DNA of 64,000 bases from assembly GCA_036489775.1 (NCBI GenBank), contig DASXFC010000070.1, positions 24,210-88,209 on the forward strand. The letters run 5' to 3'. Positions within the stretch are counted from its first letter, which is position 1, and the number at the start of each line of letters is the position of its first letter. The stretch comes from Bog-473 sp036489775 (GTDB lineage Bacteria > Actinomycetota > Acidimicrobiia > Acidimicrobiales > RAAP-2). This document shows, one piece after another, positions 1 to 9,321 of this stretch. Both the position numbers and the translations under genes were made by a program. Below the pieces are notes generated by a model. That model was not told the origin of the DNA. It searched no databases and saw only the letters and a program-made list of their open reading frames with translations.

Positions 1-640
1 CACAGCGACGGCAGAATCGGCGCGTCGGCAGATTGCCGACGCCGCACTGTCCGCAGATCAGGTCACCCGAACGTGGATCATCAGGAGAGTAGACCGGTGT
101 CTGCGCCCTCGGTCGTCGAGCCACGGTCTGGGGTTTGATCGCAGCCGGGAGCCGAGGGGAGGCAGTCGGGACTTGCGCTGTGGGTCCTTCCGGCCCCTCC
201 GGCAGAGACGGCGTCCCGTTGCTTCCGAGTTCCGGCGCCGGGATCGGTGGGCCACCGATCCCCCCCGGCGCGGGGTTCTCGCCCGACGATGACGTCGACC
301 CCGATGAATGAGCTTCCCGATTCGATACCGCCGCGGTGACCGGTTCCTCCCCCACCATCCCCGCAGCAGGACTGTCGGTCGCCTCTCGAGGGGTCGCCAC
401 ATCCGGTTCCTCGAGGTGTGAGGCATATCCGTGTGTGATCGCTGGGCTGATGTATTCACGTACCCGCTGCACGAAAGTGGGCGGGAGCGTCGCGTGCTGG
501 TCTCCGACGGGCGCCGCCGGCGCGACCTTGACCTCTTCGGGCTGTTCACGCTGGCCCGACCACTCGAGATACCCCCCACACGACCGACAGAAGGTGGCGC
601 CGTCATCACTACGGTACCCACAGCGTGTGCAGGTGGTCAC
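1..640 (-). CDS. double zinc-ribbon protein of the eCIS operon (3' end outside window)
   Basis: I translated this directly: it opens with GTG at 640, whose GTGA overlaps the stop of the upstream gpI-like gene, and stays open for about 213 codons to the window edge. Residues 4-24 hold a zinc ribbon (CTRCG, then FCRSCG). A second ribbon (CGQCG, then FCRRC) lies near residues 195-213. Between them is a Pro/Ala/Ser/Thr-rich linker with no hydrophobic segment, so a soluble protein is likely. Zinc ribbons of this CxxC pair type usually bind nucleic acid or protein. The coupling to the baseplate genes suggests an accessory role in the particle or its regulation; the function is unknown. The C-terminus is not in the window. 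Confidence 0.75.
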   Translation of the reverse strand, partial: MTTCTRCGYRSDDGATFCRSCGGYLEWSGQREQPEEVKVAPAAPVGDQHATLPPTFVQRVREYISPAITHGYASHLEEPDVATPREATDSPAAGMVGEEPVTAAVSNREAHSSGSTSSSGENPAPGGIGGPPIPAPELGSNGTPSLPEGPEGPTAQVPTASPRLPAAIKPQTVARRPRAQTPVYSPDDPRSGDLICGQCGVGNLPTRRFCRRC

Positions 641-1401
641 GGGTCCGGCTCCGGTTCGTCCTTTACGGACTCCGCATCAAATGCATCAGTTCGCTCGGGT
701 ACCCCGGGTCCAACTTCGATCGAAGCCACCGATGGCGGCTGGGCCTCTGGAGTGTTTCCCTCCGGAAACGCCGAATCCTCCTCGACCTCGTCTTCAACCG
801 CCGAAGAACTCTGCGACTCCATCTGTTTCGGCCCCACCCGCACTTCCACCTGTTGGGGAATGTGGGCTGGGCGGGCGGATCGGACGATGCGTTCGACCAC
901 GGCTGGTTCCACCCATCCAGCAGACGAGAGATGCAGGCGCACGACGAGGTGCGATTCCATCGAACCCGGCAGTGGCGTGTCCGCCGTTTGCGACCACGCG
1001 CACCCTCCGCTCTCATCGATTTCCGGCGCACTTCCGGCATACAGGGCCACCAACCGGCTCAATCCGTCGCGGGTGCCTCGGATGCGGTAGAGATCGATGG
1101 CCTCGGACACCAGCATCCGACGCCGTTCAACTGGCCACGTTTCATCGATGTCCAGTCCCACCCACCCGGACAGCCACTGGAGGAAGTCAGGCGGTGCCAG
1201 AGCCGGGTCCAAGTACGCCGTCAGACAGTCGAGGGTCGACAGGATCGGAGCGAAGGACTCGTCGAAGGCCAGGCTCATGCGGACACAGAACGCGTCCTCC
1301 TGAAGAACAGCCGGCAACGACGGACCCAAAGGCGCGGCCGATGCCAGTCCCGGCACCAGGCCCCGCTGGCCCTTCCCGTTCACTGCCACCATCGTCGTCA
1401 T
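637..1401 (-). CDS. eCIS baseplate protein, phage tail protein I (gpI-like)
   Basis: This 254-residue protein resembles phage P2 gpI / Pvc12-like wedge proteins, which with gpJ build the baseplate around the spike. The core near residues 40-120 (SLAFDESFAPILSTLDCLTAYLDP, shortened here to LSTLDCLTAYLDP, and FLQWLSGWVGLDID) is the usual tail-protein-I signature, followed by RGTRDGLSRLVALYAG. The C-terminal third is acidic and Pro/Ser-rich and looks disordered. It starts at ATG just after the gpJ-like stop and couples by GTGA to the zinc-ribbon gene. The call rests on motif and position. Confidence 0.85.
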   Translation of the reverse strand: MTTMVAVNGKGQRGLVPGLASAAPLGPSLPAVLQEDAFCVRMSLAFDESFAPILSTLDCLTAYLDPALAPPDFLQWLSGWVGLDIDETWPVERRRMLVSEAIDLYRIRGTRDGLSRLVALYAGSAPEIDESGGCAWSQTADTPLPGSMESHLVVRLHLSSAGWVEPAVVERIVRSARPAHIPQQVEVRVGPKQMESQSSSAVEDEVEEDSAFPEGNTPEAQPPSVASIEVGPGVPERTDAFDAESVKDEPEPDP

Positions 1402-1404
1402 GGC

Positions 1405-3357
1405 TCAGGCCACCTCGACGCGGACCTGGTGCTCATACGAGTAGACCAGCGCGTTCTCCGGCACGATCACCCTTTCGGTCACCGGTCCCCTCTCCCCGGT
1501 CACCGGGTCGGCGGCGAAGAGCAACACGCTGTCGACGATGTCGGTGCCGGGCACACTTTGGAGTACCGCGTGGATCTCACCGATCTGCACCGGTCGTCCG
1601 AAGGGCCATCCGATGCCGTCGGGACCACCGCTAATGGGGTGCAGGTAGTCGAACAATGCAGCGATCGCTGCCGCCTGCACGCGGGCCGGATCGGCCCAAG
1701 AACGGGCCCGCACCTCGGCCACCACCGTTACGCCCTGATAGGCGGGCGGTTCCACCATCACCCTGGCGCCGAGAGTACGGCGCGTGTCGAGGTAGTCCGC
1801 AATCCGTTGCAGCAGGCCAACTGGCGGAATCAGGTCTTCAAAGCCCAGATGTCCAGCTTCGTGGTCGCCCACGGCCGGAACGACGAGGACTCGCACCCCA
1901 CTGGCATCGGTCGGGGTCTCGTTGGTGACGGCCCGCACTCGTGCCGCATCCGGCGCCGCCTCGTGGGCCAATCGCTCGTAGTCCTCGGCCGTCACGGCGC
2001 GCCCCAACGTTCGGAGCATCACGGGACCCCGGATCTTGGCTTCCTCGATGCTCTCGCCATCAACCCCTCCCGACGCCATCGATCGGTTCTGCACCCGGCC
2101 CACGAACGGCAATGTGGTCCGCAGCACGCTGATCGACCCTGCCGACACATTGCCGCGCACCCCACCGCCAGAGAGGTACTGCCGTACCCGGAGCACCGCT
2201 CCCTTGGGTGGCACTGCGCCGAAGTTGATCAGCGAGCCGTCGGGCATTCGCACCGCCGGGCCGAGTTGGATTTGACCGGAAACGGCGTCCAGGACGAAAT
2301 GGCGGTCACCGGCTGCACTGGCTGAGAAATTGTCGACCTGTGTCCAGGGGACCCAGCCATCCTCTTGGGCGACCTCGAGCATGGTGTCGTTCCCGGGGGC
2401 CGGGACCAAGGGCGCCTTCGAAAGAAGGAAACCCTGCCCCGGCACTCCTTCCGACAGACCGATGATCTCGTCGTCGATGACTTCGGCCTGCACAACTTCC
2501 GTCGTGCCACCGACCGTGAAGGCTTCGACAGACCGGATCAGCGGGGAGTTGCTGTAGAACGGTTGTTCGTCCAGCGGTCGCACCGTCCGAGCCCGGATCC
2601 ATCCGGCACGCACCCCGTGGATCAGCGACGTGGTGTGCGAAGCGGGCACATGAATGACCACGTCCCCGGCCCGGTTCATCCCTCCGGTGGTGTCCCGTTC
2701 AACCTCACAGGCCGCCCAATTCTCCCCGTCGAAAGCCTCCCAGGCCAGCGGCGGGTCCTCCGGATCCACGCCGACACCCTCAATCTCGCATTGCATCCGG
2801 ATCATGACGGCGCACCGGGGTGTGGCCGCAGAGAGGCCGATCAGGAGGACCTCATCAATTTCGGGCTGCATGGAAAACGCCCTGATCGGCGTCACCCGGA
2901 TTTCTGAAGTGTGGTCCCGCCATTCATGATCCACCCCCTGCGTGGCCACAGAAGCCAATGAGCACGGCACGATGTCGAGCGGTTCGCTGCAGCTGAAGAG
3001 GATGGCTGACTGCGCGGCCTCGCCCCGAGGTGTGGCCACCACAACACCCGTCGGCACCGGCACGACGGTCTCCTGGGGTGAGCTCAGCCAGAAGGTCACG
3101 TCAGCCCGGGCTGCCGTGGGTGGGAAGAGTTGAACTCCCAGCAATTCCAGGAACTTCACGTAGTTCCGGTCCGGCACACGATTCAATCGGTAGAGCAGCT
3201 GGTCGACCATATAGGCGAACGCCTCGATCAAGGTAACGCCGGGATCTGACACGTTGTGGTCGGTCCACTCAGGACAGTGCTGTTGCACCAGGCGCTTGGC
3301 ATCGTCCACCAAGTCCTGGAAGCGGCGATCGTCGAGGTCGGGGCCAGATAAGGGCAT
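1405..3357 (-). CDS. eCIS baseplate assembly protein J (gpJ-like)
   Basis: The 650-residue product has the length and architecture of 'putative baseplate assembly protein' members of eCIS loci (Pvc11-like). The N-terminus (PDLDDRRFQDLVDDAKRL, CPEWTDHNVSDPGVTLIEAF) is characteristic. The second half carries the baseplate-J core (LRTLGRAVTAEDYERLA, then RIADYLDTRRTLGARVMVEPP). It would form the wedge that joins spike, sheath and fibres. It follows the gp25 gene by two bases and precedes gpI by three, so all three are surely co-transcribed. The start ATG at 3357 gives the family N-terminus. Confidence 0.9.
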   Translation of the reverse strand: MPLSGPDLDDRRFQDLVDDAKRLVQQHCPEWTDHNVSDPGVTLIEAFAYMVDQLLYRLNRVPDRNYVKFLELLGVQLFPPTAARADVTFWLSSPQETVVPVPTGVVVATPRGEAAQSAILFSCSEPLDIVPCSLASVATQGVDHEWRDHTSEIRVTPIRAFSMQPEIDEVLLIGLSAATPRCAVMIRMQCEIEGVGVDPEDPPLAWEAFDGENWAACEVERDTTGGMNRAGDVVIHVPASHTTSLIHGVRAGWIRARTVRPLDEQPFYSNSPLIRSVEAFTVGGTTEVVQAEVIDDEIIGLSEGVPGQGFLLSKAPLVPAPGNDTMLEVAQEDGWVPWTQVDNFSASAAGDRHFVLDAVSGQIQLGPAVRMPDGSLINFGAVPPKGAVLRVRQYLSGGGVRGNVSAGSISVLRTTLPFVGRVQNRSMASGGVDGESIEEAKIRGPVMLRTLGRAVTAEDYERLAHEAAPDAARVRAVTNETPTDASGVRVLVVPAVGDHEAGHLGFEDLIPPVGLLQRIADYLDTRRTLGARVMVEPPAYQGVTVVAEVRARSWADPARVQAAAIAALFDYLHPISGGPDGIGWPFGRPVQIGEIHAVLQSVPGTDIVDSVLLFAADPVTGERGPVTERVIVPENALVYSYEHQVRVEVA

Positions 3358-3359
3358 GG

Positions 3360-3758
3360 CTATTCCTCCTCCGGGATCACGTAGAAGGGGAAGACAAGGT
3401 TGCGAGGGTCGTAGCTCCCCTTCTGCACGTAACGGATATCGATGTAGAAGGTGTTTCGCTCGTAGTCATCGATCGTCACCGTGACGTCCTTGATGTCGAC
3501 CCGGGGCTCCCACCGGGTCAGGGCTTGGCGGACCTCCCATGAAAGCCGACCCGCCGTGGTGGCGTCGGCGGTTTCGAAGACGTAGTTGTGGAGTCCGCAT
3601 CCAAACTCCGGCCGCATAGGCCGTTCACCAGGCGCTGTACTCAAAATGATCCGCATGGCCCGTTCAAGATCCGTGTCGCCTGACATGAGCGCCACGTTGC
3701 CGCTGGCGTCGGTAGCCAGCGGGTAGGCCCAGCCTTTTCCGATGAATTCCTCGGCCAT
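3360..3758 (-). CDS. eCIS baseplate wedge protein, GPW/gp25 family
   Basis: I place the start at the ATG at 3758 (MAEEFIGKGWAYPL), giving 132 residues, normal for gp25-like proteins. The longer open frame upstream runs into the spike gene and is not plausible protein. The motif RILSTAPGERPMRPEFGCGL near residues 35-60 is diagnostic for the family: the EFG loop and following strand contact the sheath base in T4-type machines. It lies five bases after the spike gene and two bases before the gpJ-like gene. Confidence 0.92.
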   Translation of the reverse strand: MAEEFIGKGWAYPLATDASGNVALMSGDTDLERAMRIILSTAPGERPMRPEFGCGLHNYVFETADATTAGRLSWEVRQALTRWEPRVDIKDVTVTIDDYERNTFYIDIRYVQKGSYDPRNLVFPFYVIPEEE

Positions 3759-3763
3759 GGTTT

Positions 3764-5566
3764 TCAGCCGCCCAACATGATCTCTGAGCCGGACACCGTC
3801 AGAACCGCCGAGCACTGAAGGGCCATCTCGGCGTTTGCCTTCATGGTCAGAGCGGCTTGCGATGAGATGGATACTTCGCCATCGGCTGATAGAGAGAGCA
3901 TGCCGGTCGAGGTGAGCGACATATCCCCCACCGACTGGATCTGCACCGCACCTTCTGCCTTGATGACGACCTCTCCGAGGGAATTGATGGTGATGGTGTT
4001 CGTTCCACCCGACCCCTCGACGGACAATGTGATCGCGCACTCGTCCTCACCAGTGACCAGATTGATCCCCTGTTCCTCTGGTCCGTCGTTGAACTGCAGC
4101 ATGTGGTGCAGGCGCGATTCGATACGACGCTCACCGATGCCGCCGGCGGGGTCCATAGTTGGGGGCGGTATGGGTCGGGCCATCCCGTTGTACAGGTTCC
4201 CGATGATGTAGGGATGATTGATGTCTCCGTGGTCGAAGGCCAGCAAGACTTCCGTCTCCGGTTCGGGTATGACCACGAAGCCGTAGCCGGGTCCGGAGCC
4301 GGGCTGCACCGTTCTCACCCAGTCGCTCACGATCATCTCGCCCAGCCAGGGATACCGGACCTTGACCCGACACATCTCCTCGGGGTCATCCACCTGCTCG
4401 ACGACCCCGATGGCCACGCCGGGGATGGCCTGGCGCTCGAGACGTGGGTCGCTGGCCCCTCCCAGCGAAGCCAGCCCCCGATCCCTCCGTCCGCCCACAT
4501 TGAACCAGGTGGTGTAGCCACCGGCTCCCGGCGTAAAGCGATGCCGGGCACTGGTGACCACGTACTTCCCATCGAAGGGCTGGCCGGCCATTCCCAGGCT
4601 GACCACGGCGCCGGCCACCACATTGGGATCGCCCTGGCATTCGCCCTCCATCTCGGCGAATCCACCGGCCAGCTGGGCGGCGATCGACTGGGCCCGGGTC
4701 TCGGCCTGGCCCTCCGAATCGCAGGGCCAGTCACTGAAGATGAACTCCTTGGAGCCCAGTTCGCCCGACACGATCTCGGGTTCAGCGCCCGGATCATCAG
4801 GTGCCGACGACACCGGCGTCACCACGTTCACTCCCGTCACGGGTACGGCCAAGGTTGGATCCCAACCCATCACCGTGACCGTGGGCACCTGTTCGCTCCC
4901 CGTCACCACCGCATGGAGATGGAGCAAGTTCTTTCCCAACACCAGTTGACTGGCCAGCACCGGCGTCTCGTAGTTCATGGCCGGAATGGTGTCGCCTTCG
5001 CTTGCCAACGCCGGCGCCTTGAAGGTGAAGAATCCTTGGCTGATGTACGCATCCCGGTTTTCGAGGAAGGCCAGCTGCTGGACGAAGGCCCAATCGCTGA
5101 TGTTGGGTTGCTCGAGGACAGGGTAAACGGTGGTGGTGGGTTCAATCTCCCCCGGGATCATGCCGTAGTCATCGATGATCTCGAGCACGATGTCGGAGGC
5201 TGTCATCCCCACCCACGACATGCCCTTGGTGCCCATCATCATCCGGTGACAGCGGTCCAAACCCGTGATCACGGTCAGATTGCCGTCGCGACCGAAGTCC
5301 ACTTCGAGAGCAGTGACCTCTCCGGTCACTAGCGGCAGCCGCTCTTCGCCAGCCAGCATGGAGATTTCGACTTCCGATGCGATCTGGAACCGGCCCTGTT
5401 CGAGGACGTCCGATCGGGATCCCCGAAACACGAGTCGGAATTGGTCAGGAAGGAACATGCTCGACTCGACGTCTGCCGACACCAGCTGGCCCGCGATGAA
5501 GGGCGACAGGGGTATTCCCTCGACCATCACGTAGATCTGCGACTTGAAGGTCCCGAGGGCGGTCAT
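3764..5566 (-). CDS. eCIS central spike protein (VgrG / gpD-gpV type)
   Basis: The 600-residue protein combines a phage late-control gpD-like N-terminus (residues 1-340, tube-like folds), an OB-fold gp5/gpV-like domain (about 375-455, PGVAIGVVEQVDDPEEM, PGSGPGYGFVVIPEPETEVL) and a C-terminal repetitive beta-helix (about 500-600, short VxIxS-type repeats ending SEIMLGG). This is the needle under the tube that carries the PAAR-like tip. No effector domain follows the helix. It is downstream of the LysM protein and upstream of gp25, the standard eCIS order. Confidence 0.92.
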   Translation of the reverse strand: MTALGTFKSQIYVMVEGIPLSPFIAGQLVSADVESSMFLPDQFRLVFRGSRSDVLEQGRFQIASEVEISMLAGEERLPLVTGEVTALEVDFGRDGNLTVITGLDRCHRMMMGTKGMSWVGMTASDIVLEIIDDYGMIPGEIEPTTTVYPVLEQPNISDWAFVQQLAFLENRDAYISQGFFTFKAPALASEGDTIPAMNYETPVLASQLVLGKNLLHLHAVVTGSEQVPTVTVMGWDPTLAVPVTGVNVVTPVSSAPDDPGAEPEIVSGELGSKEFIFSDWPCDSEGQAETRAQSIAAQLAGGFAEMEGECQGDPNVVAGAVVSLGMAGQPFDGKYVVTSARHRFTPGAGGYTTWFNVGGRRDRGLASLGGASDPRLERQAIPGVAIGVVEQVDDPEEMCRVKVRYPWLGEMIVSDWVRTVQPGSGPGYGFVVIPEPETEVLLAFDHGDINHPYIIGNLYNGMARPIPPPTMDPAGGIGERRIESRLHHMLQFNDGPEEQGINLVTGEDECAITLSVEGSGGTNTITINSLGEVVIKAEGAVQIQSVGDMSLTSTGMLSLSADGEVSISSQAALTMKANAEMALQCSAVLTVSGSEIMLGG

Positions 5567-5568
5567 GG

Positions 5569-6249
5569 TCAGGACAGACCCTTGATCTCGCCACGATCGG
5601 GTACCAGCAGGACCGTGCCGACGGGCACCCGCATCGGATCATCAATCCCGTTGACCGCGGCCAGAGCGCGCCAGAACACCGGAGCGCCATAGGCCTTGTG
5701 CGCCACTAGCGCCAAATTCTCTCCCGCCAACAAGGTATGTGTGCGACGAGCCGCCAAGCCTCCCGAACTCGGGTTGGTCGGTGGCAGCGAGGTCGGAATC
5801 TCCTCCATAGAGATGTTGGCCTCGGCCCGCAGGACCTCGCCGGTCGCCCGGAACAGCTTGTAGGTGACCTCGATCGTGCGCATGAAGGACTCGAAGCCCC
5901 GATTGGTACCCCAGCCGAACAGGACGTGAGGTGGTTCGGGGTTGCCCTGCGCGATCGATTCTTGACTGGGATCACAGGTACTGAACAGCAGATCGATATT
6001 CACCTGTACATCGTTTTTGAGCAACGTGGCGTCGAAAAAGATGGTGACGTCAAAGTGGCGAGCCATCGAGCCCTGGAATTCAGGTGCACCACCGTTCTCT
6101 TCACCCTTCTGCGGGCTCGACACCCAATTGGCCGACTTTCCTACGCTGTATTCGAGTGGGTTGAATTGAAATTTCACCGTGCCTATCCCTGGCGGCAGGA
6201 TCTCGATGTAGGCCGGCACCAAGCTGTCCATGATTGAGCTCATTGACAT
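5569..6249 (-). CDS. eCIS LysM-domain hub protein (Pvc7-like)
   Basis: The 226-residue product resembles the 'CIS tube protein' plus LysM proteins that sit between tube and spike in contractile injection systems. The N-terminal 160 residues contain the gp53-like core (IEILPPGIGTVKFQFNPLEYS). The LysM motif lies near 170-215 (HTLLAGENLALVAHKAYG, then VPVGTVLLVPD). In phage tails LysM here helps build the hub rather than bind wall glycans. Two close in-frame ATGs (6249 and 6243) are both possible starts. It ends two bases before the spike start. Confidence 0.9.
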   Translation of the reverse strand: MSMSSIMDSLVPAYIEILPPGIGTVKFQFNPLEYSVGKSANWVSSPQKGEENGGAPEFQGSMARHFDVTIFFDATLLKNDVQVNIDLLFSTCDPSQESIAQGNPEPPHVLFGWGTNRGFESFMRTIEVTYKLFRATGEVLRAEANISMEEIPTSLPPTNPSSGGLAARRTHTLLAGENLALVAHKAYGAPVFWRALAAVNGIDDPMRVPVGTVLLVPDRGEIKGLS

Positions 6250-6270
6250 GACAAACGCTGTCCTTCTGTC

Positions 6271-6696
6271 CTAGGCAAGGAAGCCTTCGTAAGCCAGCTC
6301 AAGGGTCTCGGTGGCGACTTCAGCTCCACCAATGTCGAACGATGGCCCCGTCCACCCGGCCGGGATCACGCCATAGAGACTCCAGCTCGCGATGGTCTTG
6401 CCGGTTGAATCAAGGCTCTTGATCTCCGCAGTCGCCGGGATCGGCAGCACCGAAAAGGTGGTGAGCCAGTTCACTACCGACGTTGTATACGAACAGACCG
6501 GCCGCCCCAGCTGGATGTTCGTGTACGAGAACCGACCGGGAAGCTGGGTCATCGAGTTGCCTACGCCACCCGTCTCGCGTGACTCCGAGGCAATCTTCAT
6601 GCCAAAGCCCTGAAGCGTGGCCCACGGCCCCAAAGCGCTTCCGTCGACCTCGACGGTGAAATACGTGGAGATGGCATAGGTGTCAGTACTGGTCAT
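6271..6696 (-). CDS. eCIS tail tube protein, second copy
   Basis: This 141-residue protein belongs to the T4 gp19-like tube family (YFTVEVDGSALGPWATLQGFG at the start, ETLELAYEGFLA at the end). It is separate from the main tube gene at 9978-10421 and shares the same beginning and end pattern but not much else. In eCIS loci with two or three tube paralogs the later copies form the first rings on the hub, and that is my inference here. It sits between the DUF4157 gene and the LysM hub gene. Confidence 0.88.
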   Translation of the reverse strand: MTSTDTYAISTYFTVEVDGSALGPWATLQGFGMKIASESRETGGVGNSMTQLPGRFSYTNIQLGRPVCSYTTSVVNWLTTFSVLPIPATAEIKSLDSTGKTIASWSLYGVIPAGWTGPSFDIGGAEVATETLELAYEGFLA

Positions 6697-6705
6697 CGAC
6701 GGCCC

Positions 6706-9321
6706 TCAGTACATCCCCGTCAGTGACCCCGACCGGGCGTTCTCACGGCGGAGTTCGGATCGCAGGCGATAACTGATGAGAGGGAACATCCGGTTTACCA
6801 ACCGCTCGATTTCGGCGTCGTCGGGAGTCGACTTGCCTGGCGCCTCTTTGCGCTGCACGCTCCCGGCCCCGGCAATCGGTGTCGTCGCTCGCGCCGGGGC
6901 CTGCGTCGGCCTGGCCGGCTGCACCGATGGTGAGGATCGGTGCATCGCCGCCACATCAGCCGCGCTCCACGGCAGACCTCCCGTGGTCGACCTTGATCCG
7001 GACGCCTGGGAAGTTGCACTGTGACGCTCACTCACCATCGTCTCGAGCGATTTGAGGACGTCGCGCGAGAGCGCCCCTGGCGCAACGCCACTCCCCACAG
7101 CTAGCGGGCGGGCCGCGTCCGCTGCAGTTCCCCTGTCCTCGATGGAACCCGACGGCGTTCCCGGAGCATTCCGCAAAGGACGGTCATCGAGGGAGGATGG
7201 TGGCAACCCGGCGGTAAACGTGCGCTCCGCCATAGTGGCTTCGCTTTCGAACCGACGGCCTAACGGGGACGCCTCATCCGGGACATCGTTGCCGTGGACG
7301 ATCCGTTGTGCGGCATGGGTCAGTTCATGGGCCAGAACTGATCGGGCCTGCCCATGAGTGAAGGGACCGACCGAGGGCGGGATGTGCACCCCGGCCCCGT
7401 TCGTGTACGCCACCGCGCCCATGGCATCCGATTGCGTTGCCGAGTGGCTCGATCGAAAGACGGGCACCGAGCTGACATCCACCCCAGTGCGCTCGGACAC
7501 CTTCTGGCGGGTCACCATCTCCGCTCGGCGGGAGGCCGTCACGGGAGTCGACGTCCTGTCCGCCGCAGCAGCAGGCCGATCCGCAAGGGGTCCCGTCCAC
7601 GACACCAGCGGCCGGATAACGCCCGGTGCCGACAAGGGGACCTCCAGCTGTTGACGCTGAGGCGAGCTGACCATATCCAGTGCTTGGACCTTGACCGTCT
7701 GCGCCGCTCGATCCGGTTGTCCAAGCGGAAGATCGGCACCTTGACGCACCGGCACGGCATCGGCCTCGGCTGCATCGGCCACTTGATAGTGCTTGATCAC
7801 CTCGGGAGGCGTCACCGCCGTCTCGGGCAGCCTGGACAGCGGGGCTCCCAGGCCGACACGGCGACCCCGACGAACGCCAAACCGTCCAGGGGGCGCTGGC
7901 GGCACCGGAAGATCGGTGTCCGCAACGCGTCCGACCTCGCCCATCTGGGCTGGTGTGCCGCTCCGGGCAGGTGGGGGCGCCAGGGGCCGCTCCCTATCGG
8001 GAGCGACGTAGCCTTCCGACTCCATCTCTTCAGTGTCGGGGCCCGGGCGCACCTGGGCGGAACGCCCAACTGGCAGCGTCCCGACCAGGCCGGTGGTGCG
8101 TTCGATGGTGCGACCCGGACCGATCGCACCAGCAGGTGGCAGTACTGACACCTCAGTTTCGGGGGCAACCTGTGCATTGCGCATCTGGGCCGATCGGCTA
8201 ACCGGACGCGTGGAAACCAGTCCATTGGCGTGCACGCTGGTGCGCTCCGAACCTAGCGTTTCCTCGGGCAGCGGCACTGGCGATCCGGCTTGCTCGGAGG
8301 GCCCTCCGGTCGGCATCTGTGGTGTCCGTTCAACCGGACGAGTGCCGACCAGGCCGGTGGTGCGTTCGACTGAACGCCCCGGATCCGTCGCACCGTCGGG
8401 CGGTGGTTCCGACCCCGACGCTTCCTCAACGGCACGCGGCAACACTCCGGCAGGCCCGAGCACAAGCTGCGGGCGCCCACCGTTGGCCGGCCCGCTGGTG
8501 GCGTCGCGCTCACCCGGCACCACAAGAGAACTCTCGATGACGGCCGAGCGAGAGTCCAAGGTCCCTGTCTGCCCCACCAGTCCCCTCTCCATCTCTGGAA
8601 GATCCCGACCCTGTGGCGAGAAGGCCGCCGGGGGGGATGCTTCCGGTCTGAGCGGGGTCATAGATGCCGGCGCTCCCCGGGGCGGTGCCACAGCCGAAGC
8701 CGCCACCGGTTCGGGCGCCACACCTGATGCCACGTTGAAGCGCTGATCCAATGGGCGACCCACCAGTTGCCGCTGGTGCAGGTTCTGCACGGCCTGAGCC
8801 TGAAGCAGTGGCCGCAACGCTGCGCCACGCCCGGCTGACCCGTTGGCGGGGGCGACCATTTGCATGCCCCCGACTCCAGGCTGCCCGCCCAGGTATACCG
8901 TCTCGGTGTAGGGCTCCGGCTCCGCGTGCCCGGCCAGTTCGAATTGCACCGCGGCGTAGGCCGCATCGTCCAACCCGGGGCCGCTCACCGGCCGGAGCAG
9001 ACCAGCCACCCGACCCACTGGAGACTCGGGCGTGACCAGGTGGCCCAGCGGCTCGAGCGCCAGCTCGGGAGCGCGCCAAGAGGCCAGGTCCTCGCTGAAT
9101 TGCAGCGCCACCGTCGTCGACATGGGTTTGATCAGGAGCGGACCAGGCGTCACCTGCTGCCACCCGGGAACCGCCCACAACTCGTTGGCAGTAATGACTG
9201 AACCTGGACCCGACTCGGACCCGGAACTCCGACCCGTCTCAGGCAGTCCGGACGCGGTCGATGCGGCAGCCGGCTTTCCGGCCCCCGAGGAGGCCGAACG
9301 GCGACGCAAGAACGTTGGCAT
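6706..9321 (-). CDS. eCIS-associated DUF4157 protein with HExxH motif and internal repeats
   Basis: I choose ATG 9321 (MPTFLRRR), overlapping the stop of the preceding small gene as ATGA, giving 871 residues. A longer upstream frame only shadows that gene. The DUF4157 domain spans about residues 610-690 and ends with SVLAHELTHAAQ near 660, a zinc-protease HExxH motif. N-terminal to it is a long Pro/Gly/Arg-rich region with at least three related copies (about residues 315, 360 and 403) of a GLVxTxPVxRxxQM element. No signal peptide or membrane segment is seen. DUF4157 proteins recur in eCIS loci, where roles as cargo or toxin component have been proposed; the actual activity here is unproven. 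Confidence 0.85.
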   Translation of the reverse strand: MPTFLRRRSASSGAGKPAAASTASGLPETGRSSGSESGPGSVITANELWAVPGWQQVTPGPLLIKPMSTTVALQFSEDLASWRAPELALEPLGHLVTPESPVGRVAGLLRPVSGPGLDDAAYAAVQFELAGHAEPEPYTETVYLGGQPGVGGMQMVAPANGSAGRGAALRPLLQAQAVQNLHQRQLVGRPLDQRFNVASGVAPEPVAASAVAPPRGAPASMTPLRPEASPPAAFSPQGRDLPEMERGLVGQTGTLDSRSAVIESSLVVPGERDATSGPANGGRPQLVLGPAGVLPRAVEEASGSEPPPDGATDPGRSVERTTGLVGTRPVERTPQMPTGGPSEQAGSPVPLPEETLGSERTSVHANGLVSTRPVSRSAQMRNAQVAPETEVSVLPPAGAIGPGRTIERTTGLVGTLPVGRSAQVRPGPDTEEMESEGYVAPDRERPLAPPPARSGTPAQMGEVGRVADTDLPVPPAPPGRFGVRRGRRVGLGAPLSRLPETAVTPPEVIKHYQVADAAEADAVPVRQGADLPLGQPDRAAQTVKVQALDMVSSPQRQQLEVPLSAPGVIRPLVSWTGPLADRPAAAADRTSTPVTASRRAEMVTRQKVSERTGVDVSSVPVFRSSHSATQSDAMGAVAYTNGAGVHIPPSVGPFTHGQARSVLAHELTHAAQRIVHGNDVPDEASPLGRRFESEATMAERTFTAGLPPSSLDDRPLRNAPGTPSGSIEDRGTAADAARPLAVGSGVAPGALSRDVLKSLETMVSERHSATSQASGSRSTTGGLPWSAADVAAMHRSSPSVQPARPTQAPARATTPIAGAGSVQRKEAPGKSTPDDAEIERLVNRMFPLISYRLRSELRRENARSGSLTGMY

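Noticed and set aside
58..621. A 187-codon minus-strand ORF with very Arg-rich product
   Set aside because: It is out of frame with the GTG-started zinc-ribbon gene, which has clear CxxC motifs and translational coupling.
336..2325. Long plus-strand open frames over the baseplate genes
   Set aside because: Translations are Arg/Pro/Ser-rich with no motifs and lie antisense to well-recognised gpI and gpJ genes; they are GC-rich shadow frames.
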